DNA of 64,000 nucleotides. Origin: Schlegelella_A sp035995885. Lineage in GTDB: Bacteria; Pseudomonadota; Gammaproteobacteria; Burkholderiales; Burkholderiaceae_C. The stretch spans positions 9,217-73,216 of the forward strand of contig DASYKC010000196.1 of NCBI GenBank assembly GCA_035995885.1, read 5' to 3'. Each line of letters starts with the position of its first letter. Positions within the stretch are counted from its first letter, which is position 1. Position numbers and translations under genes: made by a program. The notes below the pieces were generated by a model that was not told where the DNA came from, did not search any database, and was given only the letters and a program-made list of their open reading frames with translations. Of this stretch, positions 33,573 to 42,458 are shown one piece after another.

Positions 33573-33615
33573 ACAAACGATTTGTGGCCCGGGCATGCAT
33601 GACTAGACTTCATGC
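33573..33615. promoter_or_regulatory. Compound operator between dioxygenase operon and LysR gene
   Basis: Contains the palindrome ACAAACGATTTGT (33573-33585), then ten bases, then TGCATGA (33596-33602). TGCATGA is part of a perfect inverted repeat GCATGACTAGACTTCATGC (33597-33615), inside which TGACTAGACTTCA fits the LysR T-N11-A rule. The same 13-mer, gap and TGCATGA recur at 49596-49625 in front of the long catabolic operon. Binding by the adjacent LysR protein is inferred. Confidence 0.6.
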
Positions 33616-33676
33616 GTGGCCCGAAATATGCTCTCTTCGCCCTCTCCTTTTCGAGCAATCTCGCCTTTCTCTCTCG

Positions 33677-34669
33677 ATGTCCATCCGACTTCCGCCGTTA
33701 CTCGCGCTGCGCGCATTCGAGGCCGCGGCCCGCCATCTTTCGTTCACCAATGCGGCCAGCGAGATGCACCTGACCCAGGGCGCGATCAGCAGGCAAATCC
33801 GTACCCTCGAAGATCATTTGGGCCAGAAGCTGTTCGAGCGCCTGACGCGACGCATCGAGCTCACTCCGGCCGGCGCCGACTACTTCCGCTCGGTGCAGCA
33901 GGCGATGAACGACATCGCGCTCGCGACGCGGCGCGTCATGCGTGAATCCGGCCGGGCCACGATCACGCTCAGCATCATGCCGACGCTCGGTGCCCAGTGG
34001 CTGATGCCCAAACTCTCGAACTTCAGTGAGACCCACCCGGAGATCGACTTGCGCCTCGAGTCGTCGATCGAGCCGGTGAACTTCCAGGCCGGCGAGATCG
34101 ACGCAGCCATCCGGGTCGGCCAGCTGCCCGGCACGCTGTTCAAGGCGCATCAGCCGCGCATCGAGATGGAGATGGTGACGAGCTGGTCCGGCGTGGTCGC
34201 GCAACATCTCTTCCCCGACGTGCTGGTGCCGGTGTTGTCGCGCCGGCTCCTCGAAGAAGGCGGCCCGATCGGCAGCGTGAGGGACTTGCTGAACTACCGC
34301 CTCATCCACACGGCAAGCCGCAAGCACGCCTGGCCCGATTGGCTTGCTGCGCACGACGTGCGCCTGCCCGAGCACCACGAGTCGATCCACTTCGGCCACT
34401 TCTTCATGGGCCTGCGCGCGGCGCAGAACGGCAAGGGCGTCGCCATCGTCCCTTCGGTAGTTCTGCAGCACCTGTTCGACGGCACCGACCTCGTTTGCCC
34501 TTTTCAGGGCGACGTGGAGAGCGCGGGCAACTACTACCTGCTGACCCGCGCCGCCGACGAGAACAGCCCGACCACGCGCCTCTTCCTCGGTTGGCTCTTG
34601 ACCGAGGCTGCGAACGAAGTCTCGGCGGCCAAGGTCGGCTGGGCCGAGGCGGCGCGTCAGGCGCGATAG
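33677..34669 (+). CDS. LysR-family regulator (GcvA-like) of the catabolic cluster
   Basis: A 330-residue LysR-type regulator. The N-terminal winged helix reads LRAFEAAARHLSFTNAASEM and LTQGAISRQIRTLEDHLGQKLFERL. The co-inducer domain follows (TITLSIMPTLGAQWLMPKLS to the end). It resembles the GcvA subgroup, whose members respond to small acids. The ATG at 33677 gives the canonical MSIRLPPLLALRAF N-terminus; a longer frame from 33515 enters the operator region. It is divergent from the dioxygenase operon, and its 3' end overlaps the converging aminotransferase gene by 13 bases. It probably controls both leftward operons through the shared operator. Confidence 0.9.
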   Translation: MSIRLPPLLALRAFEAAARHLSFTNAASEMHLTQGAISRQIRTLEDHLGQKLFERLTRRIELTPAGADYFRSVQQAMNDIALATRRVMRESGRATITLSIMPTLGAQWLMPKLSNFSETHPEIDLRLESSIEPVNFQAGEIDAAIRVGQLPGTLFKAHQPRIEMEMVTSWSGVVAQHLFPDVLVPVLSRRLLEEGGPIGSVRDLLNYRLIHTASRKHAWPDWLAAHDVRLPEHHESIHFGHFFMGLRAAQNGKGVAIVPSVVLQHLFDGTDLVCPFQGDVESAGNYYLLTRAADENSPTTRLFLGWLLTEAANEVSAAKVGWAEAARQAR

Positions 34670-35883
34670 CGCTCGATCAGCAGCGCCATTCGACCGATCG
34701 CCTGCATTGCCGCGTCCGCATTCTGGGAAAAGTTCAGACGGACGTTGTCGGTGGCATTGACGCCGAACTCGCTGCCCGCAGTCACCGTCACGCCGGCCTG
34801 GACACGGAGGATGCTCAGGAAGGCGGACAACGACGGCGCGAGCGCCGGCAGCCGAGGGAACAGATAGCTCCCTGCCTGCGGCGTCCGGGCGCGCACGCCC
34901 TCCACTTCGCGCAGCACGGCGAGGAGCCGATCGCGGATCGCCTGGTGGTGCGCGATTCGCTCCTCGAGCCAGCCGCCTGGTTCGGCGAACCACGTGCTCA
35001 GGACCGCCTGACAGTAGCCGGGCGCGCGCAGCGAGACGATGGCCTGGAGCTTTTCCATGCGCTCGATCAGCTTCGGCGCACCGAAGGCGACGCCCAGCCG
35101 GTAGCCGCTCAACGACTCCGTCTTTGAGGGGCCCATGATTGTCATGACGTGATCGGCATCGATGCCCGCAGCCCGCAGGTGCGTGTAGCCCGTGCCGTCG
35201 TAGCGCAGGCGCGAATAGAGCTGGTCCGCGACGACGGTCACGCCGTGGCGATTGGCCAGCTCGGCGATCGCCTGGATCTCGGCGGACGAATAGACCACGC
35301 CGGTCGGATTGTTGGGATTCGAGAACAGAAAGACCTTCGCTCCATCTCTGAACGCCGACTCGAGCTGCGACAGGTCGAGCCCGGCGCCATCGCTGCGGTC
35401 CAAGTAAGCGAGATCGGCATAGACCGGAACGCCGCCCAGGAACTCGACGATCTTGCGGTTGGCGAAGTAGTCAGGCCGCACGATCACGACCTTGTCGCCA
35501 GCCGCGACCGTCGAGCCCAGGGCGAGGAACAGTGCGCCTTGCGTTCCGGGCGTGATGATCAGCTCGCGCTCCGCCGAGACGGGGTGCTGCGTGAAACTCG
35601 CCAGCCGCCCGGCGACAAGCTCGCGCAGCGCCCCGGCACCGCGGTACTCCGTGTACGCCTGCTCGCCGCCACGTCGCACGCCCTCGGCGAACGCCTCGAA
35701 GGCGCCGGGTGTGGGCGCGAAGGCGTCGGCGTCGACATCGCCGTGCGAGAAGTCCACCGGCGGTCCCGGCAGCGTCGGGCCGCGCAGGGTAGCCATGTCG
35801 ACGTCGAGCGCGCCTTGGCGGAGCTCCTGGCCCGGCGCGCTATCGGTGGAGAGTCGGTTGAACCGTTGTTCGATCGAGGTCAT
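34657..35883 (-). CDS. Fold-type I PLP aminotransferase
   Basis: A 408-residue aspartate-aminotransferase-fold enzyme. The PLP contacts are FLFSNPNNPTGVVYS, ADQLYSRLRYDG, and the Schiff-base Lys in MGPSKTESLSGYRLGVAFG; the carboxylate-binding Arg is in VRLNFSQN. It moves an amino group between an amino acid and a 2-oxo acid; the specific pair cannot be read from sequence. ATG at 35883 is used; a TTG at 35895 would add four residues. It is the last gene of the thirteen-gene leftward operon. Together with the aspartate-dehydrogenase-like first gene, it suggests that nitrogen enters or leaves the substrate. Confidence 0.85.
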   Translation of the reverse strand: MTSIEQRFNRLSTDSAPGQELRQGALDVDMATLRGPTLPGPPVDFSHGDVDADAFAPTPGAFEAFAEGVRRGGEQAYTEYRGAGALRELVAGRLASFTQHPVSAERELIITPGTQGALFLALGSTVAAGDKVVIVRPDYFANRKIVEFLGGVPVYADLAYLDRSDGAGLDLSQLESAFRDGAKVFLFSNPNNPTGVVYSSAEIQAIAELANRHGVTVVADQLYSRLRYDGTGYTHLRAAGIDADHVMTIMGPSKTESLSGYRLGVAFGAPKLIERMEKLQAIVSLRAPGYCQAVLSTWFAEPGGWLEERIAHHQAIRDRLLAVLREVEGVRARTPQAGSYLFPRLPALAPSLSAFLSILRVQAGVTVTAGSEFGVNATDNVRLNFSQNADAAMQAIGRMALLIERYRA

Positions 35884-35908
35884 GTTGCTTCCCAAGGTAT
35901 CGACGCTG

Positions 35909-36874
35909 TCAAAGATCGAGCACCAGCACCGCTGACTTGGAGCGCGAGCAACAAGGCAGAAATTGGTCGTTCCTGGCCTGCTCGTCGCTGGTCAGCACGA
36001 GGTCGCGATGATCCGGCTCGCCCTCGATCACGCGCGTGAGACAGGTGCCGCACACGCCTTGCTCACAGGACACCGGGATGTGCACGTCGGCGGCGGCCAG
36101 GGCCCGCACGACCGTCCAGTCTCGCGGCACACCGATGAGACGGCCGCTGCTCGCGAGCTTGACCTGGAACTCGACGTCGTCGGCGCTGGCCGCCGGCGCG
36201 GCCGCGAAAAACTCGCAGTGCAGCTGTGCTTCCAGCCAGCCTCGCGCGCGCGCGTTGCGCAGCGCCGCGGCGATGAAGCCTTCCGGTCCGCACACGTAGA
36301 GGTGCGCGCCCGGTCCCGGCTCGGCGAGCAACGACGACATGTCGAGCGCCTGCGCGCGCGGCCCGTCGTCGAAATGGAACCGCACGCGGGGCGCCAGCGG
36401 CGGCGCAGCGGTCCGGCCCAGGAAGGCGGTGCGTTCGCGGCTTCGCGTGCAGTAGTGCATCTCGAAGTCGGCGCCGATGTTGGCAAGCCGCTCGGCCATG
36501 CAAAGGATCGGCGTGATGCCGATGCCCCCGGCCAGCAGCAGGCTGCGCTTGGCGTCGTGCGCGAGCGCGAAGTGGTTCTTCGGCGTGCTGATCTCGAGCA
36601 AGTCGCCTTCGCGCACGCGGTCGTGCATCGCCAGCGAGCCGCCGCGGCCGCCGGCATCCCGCAGCACGCCGATCAGGTAGCGATGGGTTTCGAGCGGGTC
36701 GTTGCAGAGGGAATACTGACGAGCCGCGTTGCCGGGCACCTGCACGTCGATGTGGGACCCGGCCGAGAACGACGGCAGCGCCTGGCCGTCCCGCGCGACG
36801 AGCTCGTAGGTGCGAATGTCGACGGCTTCGTCGACGATGCGGGCGACGCGGACGGTACGCGAGGCGGAATTCAT
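35909..36874 (-). CDS. Oxygenase reductase with flavin, NAD and C-terminal 2Fe-2S domains (VanB/phthalate dioxygenase reductase type)
   Basis: A 321-residue electron-transfer protein delivering NADH electrons to a Rieske oxygenase. The flavin-binding motif is RQYSLCND, the nucleotide motif is GGIGITPILCMAE, and the plant-type ferredoxin domain has CEQGVCGTC with a fourth Cys in FLPCCSRS. Domain order FMN-NAD-2Fe2S is that of class IA reductases. One reductase serves two Rieske oxygenases encoded upstream in the same operon, so it is probably shared. Start ATG at 36872-36874. Confidence 0.92.
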   Translation of the reverse strand: MNSASRTVRVARIVDEAVDIRTYELVARDGQALPSFSAGSHIDVQVPGNAARQYSLCNDPLETHRYLIGVLRDAGGRGGSLAMHDRVREGDLLEISTPKNHFALAHDAKRSLLLAGGIGITPILCMAERLANIGADFEMHYCTRSRERTAFLGRTAAPPLAPRVRFHFDDGPRAQALDMSSLLAEPGPGAHLYVCGPEGFIAAALRNARARGWLEAQLHCEFFAAAPAASADDVEFQVKLASSGRLIGVPRDWTVVRALAAADVHIPVSCEQGVCGTCLTRVIEGEPDHRDLVLTSDEQARNDQFLPCCSRSKSAVLVLDL

Positions 36875-36902
36875 GGCGGCGAAACGGCCGGCGCGGCTCG
36901 GA

Positions 36903-37739
36903 TCAGGTCAGGCCCTCTCCGCCGCCCTCGGCGCGTCGCACCGGCTCGATCGCATACTCCTGTCGACCGCCGTCGATGGAGACGATCGCGCCGTTGATGT
37001 ACGCGGCCCGCGACGACGCGAGAAAGCAGACGAGATCGGCGACCTCGTCGGGACGGCCGAGGCGGTGGAGGGGGTTCTGCCGCTCGATCTGGGCGATGAA
37101 CTCGCGCGGATAGGTGTCGAAGAATTCGGTGTAGATGAAACCGGGCGCGACCGCATTGGCCGTGATGCCGAGCGGGCCGACCTCCTTGGCGAGGTTGCGC
37201 GTCAGACCCATCACGCCCGCCTTCGCGGACGTGTAGTTGGCGATGCCGGCGCGGCCGCCACCCAAGCCGTGCATCGACGCCGTGTTGATGATCCGCCCGT
37301 GGCCGCGCGCGCGCATCGGCGCGATCGCGTGGTGGCAAAAGACGTAGGTCGCGCGAAGATGGGTGGCGTGAATGCGGTCCCAGTGCGCGAATGGCATCGC
37401 CTCGACGTTTCGGTTCATGAACTCGGCGCCGGCCCCGGCGTTGTTGACGAGGATGTCGAGACGGCCGAATTCGGCGACCGTGCGCTCGACGATCGCGCAG
37501 ACCGTCTCGTCGTCGGCGACGTCGCCGGCCGCTTCCATCGCCTCGCCGCCCGCCTCCCGGATCGCCGCCGCGGTGGCGGCGGTGGTCTCTGCCGATCGGC
37601 TGTTGACGACGACCCGCGCGCCGTGCCGCGCCAAGGCGAGCGCTTCGGCTCGGCCGATGCCTCGTCCTGCGCCGGTGACGATCGCGACCTGGCCGGCGAA
37701 CATCGGCGCCGGTTCGTCTTGCGCGGCGAAGTGCTGCAC
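36903..37739 (-). CDS. Short-chain dehydrogenase/reductase
   Basis: A 278-residue classical SDR. The cofactor motif is TGAGRGIGRA, NNAG follows, and the catalytic triad is Ser in IINTASMHG with Y and K in ANYTSAKAG. PG motif AVAPGFIYTEFF is present. It probably oxidises a dihydrodiol or alcohol intermediate of the pathway. I choose the GTG start at 37739 because AAGGA lies five bases upstream and directly follows the VOC stop; ATG at 37703 would remove twelve residues and is also possible. Confidence 0.9.
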   Translation of the reverse strand: MQHFAAQDEPAPMFAGQVAIVTGAGRGIGRAEALALARHGARVVVNSRSAETTAATAAAIREAGGEAMEAAGDVADDETVCAIVERTVAEFGRLDILVNNAGAGAEFMNRNVEAMPFAHWDRIHATHLRATYVFCHHAIAPMRARGHGRIINTASMHGLGGGRAGIANYTSAKAGVMGLTRNLAKEVGPLGITANAVAPGFIYTEFFDTYPREFIAQIERQNPLHRLGRPDEVADLVCFLASSRAAYINGAIVSIDGGRQEYAIEPVRRAEGGGEGLT

Positions 37740-37747
37740 CGCCGTCC

Positions 37748-38716
37748 TTACAGCAGGTAAGGCGCCTGCTCGCGCGTCACCCCGGCGAGCGCAGCGGCGT
37801 TCCAGTCGCGATTGACATAGAACTGCAGCAGCATGCCGTCGGGATCGCGGATGCAGACGGTGTGGCGCGCCGGGTGGTCGATCTCGGCCTCGACGCCGAT
37901 GCCCACGCCGGGGAGTGCCTTCAGCGCGCGCGCCAAGTCGACTTCGCTCGCCACCTCGATGCCCACGTGATGCATGCCGCGCGCTTCGCCATCGCGCCCA
38001 CGCAGTAGGGTGACGTCGCCGTTGCTGGCGACGCCGCGCAACACCGCGAAGTCTGCTGTGCGCGTGCCGATCAGCACCTCGAGCCCGATGACGCCGATGT
38101 AGTAGTCGAACAGCGCCTCGAAGTCGTCGGCCATGAAGCCCACGTGGGTGACGCGACGCGCATGGAAGATCGAATGCTCGACGACGCGGATCTCAGGCTC
38201 CTTCGGATGCAGCGAGACCTCAATCGGCTCGGTCGTGACGCCGGGAATCCATTCCGGTTTCTTTTTGACGATGATCCCGTGACGCGCCGTGCGCCAGTCC
38301 TCGACCACGTCGGCATAGAGTTCGACGCCGTTGCCATCGGGATCGGACTGGTAGAGCGAGTGGGCGACATCATGGTCGGCGGTGTGCTCGAACGAGACGC
38401 CAGCGGCGACCGCATTGCGGTAACCCTCCACCAGGCGGACCTCGTTCTCCAGCTCAAAGGCAATGTGGAAGAGCCCCGGCTCTTGGCCTGGACTCGCGTA
38501 CTTGCTCTTGACGTCCGTGAGCGCCATGTCGTGATAGGTGTTGCCGTTGCTGATGAAGCTTGCCCGGTTGTCGGGCTGGCGATAAACCTCCTCGAAGCCG
38601 ACGATGTCGTGATAGAAGCTGAAGGCCTTCTCGTAGTCGCCGACGAAGACATTGGCATGGCCGAGTCGGCGCGGCGCGAAGAACTTGCGATTGGAAAGAA
38701 GTGCGTTGCTGCTCAC
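37748..38716 (-). CDS. VOC-superfamily dioxygenase (type I extradiol-like), two domains
   Basis: A 322-residue two-domain VOC protein like catechol 2,3-dioxygenase or 2,3-dihydroxybiphenyl dioxygenase. In BphC-type enzymes the iron triad His-His-Glu is in the C-terminal domain. Here the N-terminal domain has the complete set, H20 (RLGHANVFVGD), H84 (LFHIAFEL) and E132 (DPDGNGVELYAD), while the C-terminal domain has H191, H249 or H250, but Q298 in DPDGMLLQFYV. The active site may therefore be in the first domain. GTG start with GTGA overlap to the preceding TIM-barrel gene stop. It is a second ring-cleavage candidate beside the LigB-type enzyme. Confidence 0.85.
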   Translation of the reverse strand: MSSNALLSNRKFFAPRRLGHANVFVGDYEKAFSFYHDIVGFEEVYRQPDNRASFISNGNTYHDMALTDVKSKYASPGQEPGLFHIAFELENEVRLVEGYRNAVAAGVSFEHTADHDVAHSLYQSDPDGNGVELYADVVEDWRTARHGIIVKKKPEWIPGVTTEPIEVSLHPKEPEIRVVEHSIFHARRVTHVGFMADDFEALFDYYIGVIGLEVLIGTRTADFAVLRGVASNGDVTLLRGRDGEARGMHHVGIEVASEVDLARALKALPGVGIGVEAEIDHPARHTVCIRDPDGMLLQFYVNRDWNAAALAGVTREQAPYLL

Positions 38717-39609
38717 GAGGAGGCTCCTGGCTGGGAATGGGTGACCGCGGTCTCGCCCATCGAGGCGAGCAGCGCGCGGGTCGAAGCGATCGAGCGCCTT
38801 GCGATCTCTCGGGTGTCGAAGCGGTCGTGCCACTCCGTGACGGGGGTCTCCACCGACAGCGGCAAGTCGGCGGCGAAAGCCTTCAGGAAGGCCACGAGCG
38901 GCAAGCCGCCCTCACCCGGAAACCGGCGCTGCTTGCGGGCTTCGTACTTCAGGCCATCGAAGCCGCCCGCGGGCGCGGCTTGCGGCGCGTCGCAGAGCTG
39001 CAGGTAGGGCATGCGCCACGGCGGCGTCGCCGCGATATCGGCGAGCGAGCCACCGGAGCGATACCAGTGCAGAGAATCGACCATGATCGTCGCCGCCGGA
39101 TGATCCGAGCGCTCGATGATGTCGTTGGCCGCGATCAGCGAGCGCACGCCGGAATAGGCCATGAACTCGAGAACGACCTGAATGCCGTGGCGTGCCGCCG
39201 TCAGCGCGAGCTCGGCGATGCGATCGCCGTTGCGCTGCACGTCCGGATCGTCGCTGACCGTCATGATGTAGCGCGCGCCGAGCCGCTCGCCGGCTTCGAG
39301 CATCGGCTCGAAGTCGGCAATGCGCGTCTCCGGCCTGAGCCGTGCACCCTGGATGTCGTGCACGACGATGCCGGTGTGGGCCAGGCGGACGAGCGTTTCG
39401 CGCAGCATCGCGCTGCGCGCCCCGAGCATCGGATAGCGAACACCCTCTTCACCCGGCGGCGGCTGCGAGACGTGCAGCGAGACGCCGTCGTAGCCCGCCT
39501 CGGCCGCAACCGACACGAACTCGGGCGGCGCCACGTGCAGCAGCGTCAGGTGGGCGAGCAGCAGCTGCCGCCGCGGCGGCGACCTTCTGGCGATTCCGGC
39601 ATCGCACAT
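38713..39609 (-). CDS. TIM-barrel protein, sugar-phosphate isomerase/epimerase (AP endonuclease 2) family
   Basis: A 298-residue xylose-isomerase-like TIM barrel. Metal-ligand candidates follow the family order: Glu in VVLEFMAYSG, Asp in IMVDSLHWY, Asp in LQLCDAPQA and Glu in LSVETPVTEW. Relatives include hydroxypyruvate isomerase, keto-sugar epimerases and dehydroshikimate dehydratase (a TIM-barrel enzyme that makes protocatechuate), so the reaction may be an isomerisation or dehydration of a ring or ring-opened intermediate. The first 20 residues are Arg/Pro-rich and may be over-called. It overlaps the VOC gene start. Confidence 0.8.
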   Translation of the reverse strand: MCDAGIARRSPPRRQLLLAHLTLLHVAPPEFVSVAAEAGYDGVSLHVSQPPPGEEGVRYPMLGARSAMLRETLVRLAHTGIVVHDIQGARLRPETRIADFEPMLEAGERLGARYIMTVSDDPDVQRNGDRIAELALTAARHGIQVVLEFMAYSGVRSLIAANDIIERSDHPAATIMVDSLHWYRSGGSLADIAATPPWRMPYLQLCDAPQAAPAGGFDGLKYEARKQRRFPGEGGLPLVAFLKAFAADLPLSVETPVTEWHDRFDTREIARRSIASTRALLASMGETAVTHSQPGASS

Positions 39610-39613
39610 CGGA

Positions 39614-40741
39614 CTACTTCCCGGCGGCACCCGAGATCAGATCCATGATCTGCTTTTCGGCTTGCATCGCCACTTCCATGTCCTTGTCGCTGTTGACGGC
39701 GAGGATCTTGATGTTCGGCTTCGCCGCCTTGATCGCCTTCGTCGCGGAGGCCGTCTCCGTCGTCCACGACGACAGGTACTCCTCTTTCTCCTGCACCGCC
39801 GCGCCTTCGGTGACGAGCCAGGCGAGGAACAGCTTGCCGAGCGTCGGCTGCGGCGAGCCCTTGAGCATGAAGTCGAGCAGCGGCTGCAGTGGCAGCGCGT
39901 CGAGCGGGACCCAGTCGATCGGCGCGCCCTTCGCCTTCAGGCTGTCGGCAAGCGCCGTGTAGCCGCACACCGCCACTGCCGTCTCCCCGGAGGCGACGGC
40001 GCCGACCACTGCCGGCGGGCCGGCCTTGAAGCGCGGCTGGTTGGCGAGCAGCTTCCTGGCCAGCGACACGCTGGCGTCGATGCCGTTGTCGAGGGCGAAC
40101 AGCTCGAGCGGGCTGGAATTGACGTTCGACATGCCGAAGCGACCCTTCCACTTCGGATCGGCGAGCTGCTCGAGCTTGGTCGGCAAGTCCTCCTTCTTGA
40201 CGAGCTTGGTGTTGTAGACCATCACGTACTGCACGTCCCACTGACGGATCAGCTGGTTGCGATAGCGCGGCAGCACCGAGTCGACGGCGGCCGACTTGAT
40301 CGCCGGAAACATCGACGAGAACTCGCCGACCCAGTCGACCTTCATGGCCAGGTCGTTCTTGACGATCCATTGCTCGTACGGCACGTAGCCATAGCCGCCG
40401 ATCGCGCTCGGCAGGCGCACGTTCGACTTGGCCTGCTCGGCGATCCGCGGGCCGGAGACCGGCGAGGTCAGAGGCAGCCATTCCCAGTCGACCTTGATGT
40501 CGAAGCGCTTCTGGAAAGCGTCCATCACCGCGCGCTGTTCCTTCTCGCCCTTCGGCGAGCTGACCATGACGACGAACTTTCCGTTGCCGGCCTCCTCCTT
40601 GGCCTTGGCAATCATCGCTGCGTTGTCGGCCGCCTGCAGCGGCAGCGCGATAGCCACAAGGGCGGCGGCGGAGACCGCCGAAACCGTGAAGCGACGGCGC
40701 GTCAAGGCGCCGCGAGTGGGTGCGAACAGGTGGCGAGTCAT
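39614..40741 (-). CDS. ABC transporter solute-binding protein, Fe3+/polyamine type, Tat-exported
   Basis: A 375-residue periplasmic binding protein. The N-terminus RRRFTVSAVSAAALVAIALP is a Tat-like signal, suggesting export in folded form. The fold is the type II binding protein of the iron(III)/thiamine/putrescine class: KFVVMVSSPKGEKEQRAVMD, GRFGMSNVNSSPLELFALDN and GSPQPTLGKLFLAWLV. In this position it probably captures the aromatic acid or its metal complex rather than free iron. The permease and ATPase genes precede it in the operon. Confidence 0.87.
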   Translation of the reverse strand: MTRHLFAPTRGALTRRRFTVSAVSAAALVAIALPLQAADNAAMIAKAKEEAGNGKFVVMVSSPKGEKEQRAVMDAFQKRFDIKVDWEWLPLTSPVSGPRIAEQAKSNVRLPSAIGGYGYVPYEQWIVKNDLAMKVDWVGEFSSMFPAIKSAAVDSVLPRYRNQLIRQWDVQYVMVYNTKLVKKEDLPTKLEQLADPKWKGRFGMSNVNSSPLELFALDNGIDASVSLARKLLANQPRFKAGPPAVVGAVASGETAVAVCGYTALADSLKAKGAPIDWVPLDALPLQPLLDFMLKGSPQPTLGKLFLAWLVTEGAAVQEKEEYLSSWTTETASATKAIKAAKPNIKILAVNSDKDMEVAMQAEKQIMDLISGAAGK

Positions 40742-40772
40742 GGCAATCCTTGATGGAGTGACGGGGAAACGA

Positions 40773-42458
40773 TCAGGTGGCGCTGCGCCGCCCGAGGTTG
40801 GAAACGTAGTACTGCAAGGGAGTCAGAAAGAGCGCGAGGAAAACGACGATCAGGACCGACAGAGCCGCCGCCGACGGCACGTTCGGATAGCCCCAGATGA
40901 GCCAGAGCGCCGAGCCCAGAACGACCGTCTCGGACGTCAGGAAGACCAGCGGCACGCCGATGTCGCGCACGCACGACGCGAAGACGATGAGCCAGCCGTC
41001 GAAGACCTGAGTCTTGATGATCGGCGCCATGATTCGCGTCAGGACCGTCGTCGGCCCGACGCCGCTGACGATCGCTGCGCGCTCGATGTCCTGGTTGATC
41101 TGGATCAGGCCGCCCTTCAAGGTGCGCACCCCGAACACCACGTTGACGCTCATCTGGGCGAGCACGATGACGGCGATCGTGCCGTAGAGGGGCGTCTTCA
41201 CGTAAAGCAGCAGCACCGCCAGGCCGAGGACGATCTGCGGGATGCCGATCGGCACGAACGCCACCAGATCGATCGCCTTGCGCCAGAAGCCGACCGGACG
41301 GCGCGTCGAGTAGGCGATGACGAGGCTCACCGCCATCGTCAGCGTCGCGCCCACGATCACCGTGATCGCGGTGTTGCCGAGACCGCGCTTGAACAAGGAC
41401 GAGTCGAAGAGATCGGTGTAGTTCTTGAGCGACACCTGCTTCAGCGACTCGGCCGACGGCTCGCTGTAGAACGGCAGCAGGCTGGTCCACATCAGGATGA
41501 AGATCGGCGCAAAGGCAATCAAGAAGTACGAGACCGCATAGGCGTAGATGGCGTAGCGCCGGTTGCCGAGACGCGATTCGACCAGTCCGTAGTTCTTCCC
41601 GGAGATCACCGCGAAGCGCTCCGAGATGCGGGTAAGCCGCTGATAGAGCAGCACCAGAACGACGGCCACCGCCACGAGCAGGACGCCGAAGGCAGCAGCG
41701 AGGTTGTAGTTGGGCTGCCCCATCTCCGCCGAGCTCAGCAGGTAGATGCGCGTGCTGAAGACCTGGATGCCACCGGTCAGGCCGATCGACAGAGGGATAT
41801 CGAACACCTGGATCATCACCATGACGGTGTAGATCAGCACCGAGAGCAGACCCGGAAGGAGGATTGGCGCGATGATCTTGGTGAGCACGCTCCGCGGAGA
41901 GACGCCGGCCAGGATCGCCGGGAACTCGAGCTTGTAGTCGAGGTGGCGGACGACGCCGGCGAGCATCACGTACACCGGCGGCGTCAGCAGGAAGCCGCTG
42001 ATGAACACCATCAGCCCCATGCTGTAGATGTTGAACGGGCCGGTGTCGCTTTCGAAGGTGAAGACCTCGCGCAGCAGCTGATTGACGTAGCCGTTGTTCG
42101 GGTTGAGCAGAAGCGTCCAGCCGAGGCCCTGGATCAGGGACGGCAGCGCGAAGGTGAGCATCATCAGGACGCGCACCGTGACCTTGTATTTGAAATCGGT
42201 GCGCTCGGTGATCCAGGCCCACAGAGACGCGAACACGACAGCGAGGGCGATCGTGCCGAACACGTAGAGGCCGGTGTTGATGAGCAGCTCGAGCACCGCC
42301 CGCTGCGAGACCAGATCGGCGTAGTTCGCCAGGGTCAGCGGGCTGCTGTCGAAGCCGTAGCTGCCGCGCGGCCGAAAGCTCGTGATGACGAGGACGTACA
42401 GCGGCAGGGCGGTCAGCGCCAGCACCATCAGCACGGCCAGGCCGAGGAGCGAGATCAT
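40773..42458 (-). CDS. ABC transporter permease, fused double-permease type
   Basis: A 561-residue membrane protein with about twelve helices in two homologous halves, each with a binding-protein-dependent transport EAA-type loop (VMLAGVVRHLDYKLEFPAIL, then VRTLKGGLIQINQDIERAAI). This two-in-one arrangement is typical of the AfuB/FbpB iron and related importers. It forms the channel for the preceding ATPase and the following binding protein. The start ATG overlaps the ATPase stop (ATGA). Confidence 0.92.
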   Translation of the reverse strand: MISLLGLAVLMVLALTALPLYVLVITSFRPRGSYGFDSSPLTLANYADLVSQRAVLELLINTGLYVFGTIALAVVFASLWAWITERTDFKYKVTVRVLMMLTFALPSLIQGLGWTLLLNPNNGYVNQLLREVFTFESDTGPFNIYSMGLMVFISGFLLTPPVYVMLAGVVRHLDYKLEFPAILAGVSPRSVLTKIIAPILLPGLLSVLIYTVMVMIQVFDIPLSIGLTGGIQVFSTRIYLLSSAEMGQPNYNLAAAFGVLLVAVAVVLVLLYQRLTRISERFAVISGKNYGLVESRLGNRRYAIYAYAVSYFLIAFAPIFILMWTSLLPFYSEPSAESLKQVSLKNYTDLFDSSLFKRGLGNTAITVIVGATLTMAVSLVIAYSTRRPVGFWRKAIDLVAFVPIGIPQIVLGLAVLLLYVKTPLYGTIAVIVLAQMSVNVVFGVRTLKGGLIQINQDIERAAIVSGVGPTTVLTRIMAPIIKTQVFDGWLIVFASCVRDIGVPLVFLTSETVVLGSALWLIWGYPNVPSAAALSVLIVVFLALFLTPLQYYVSNLGRRSAT

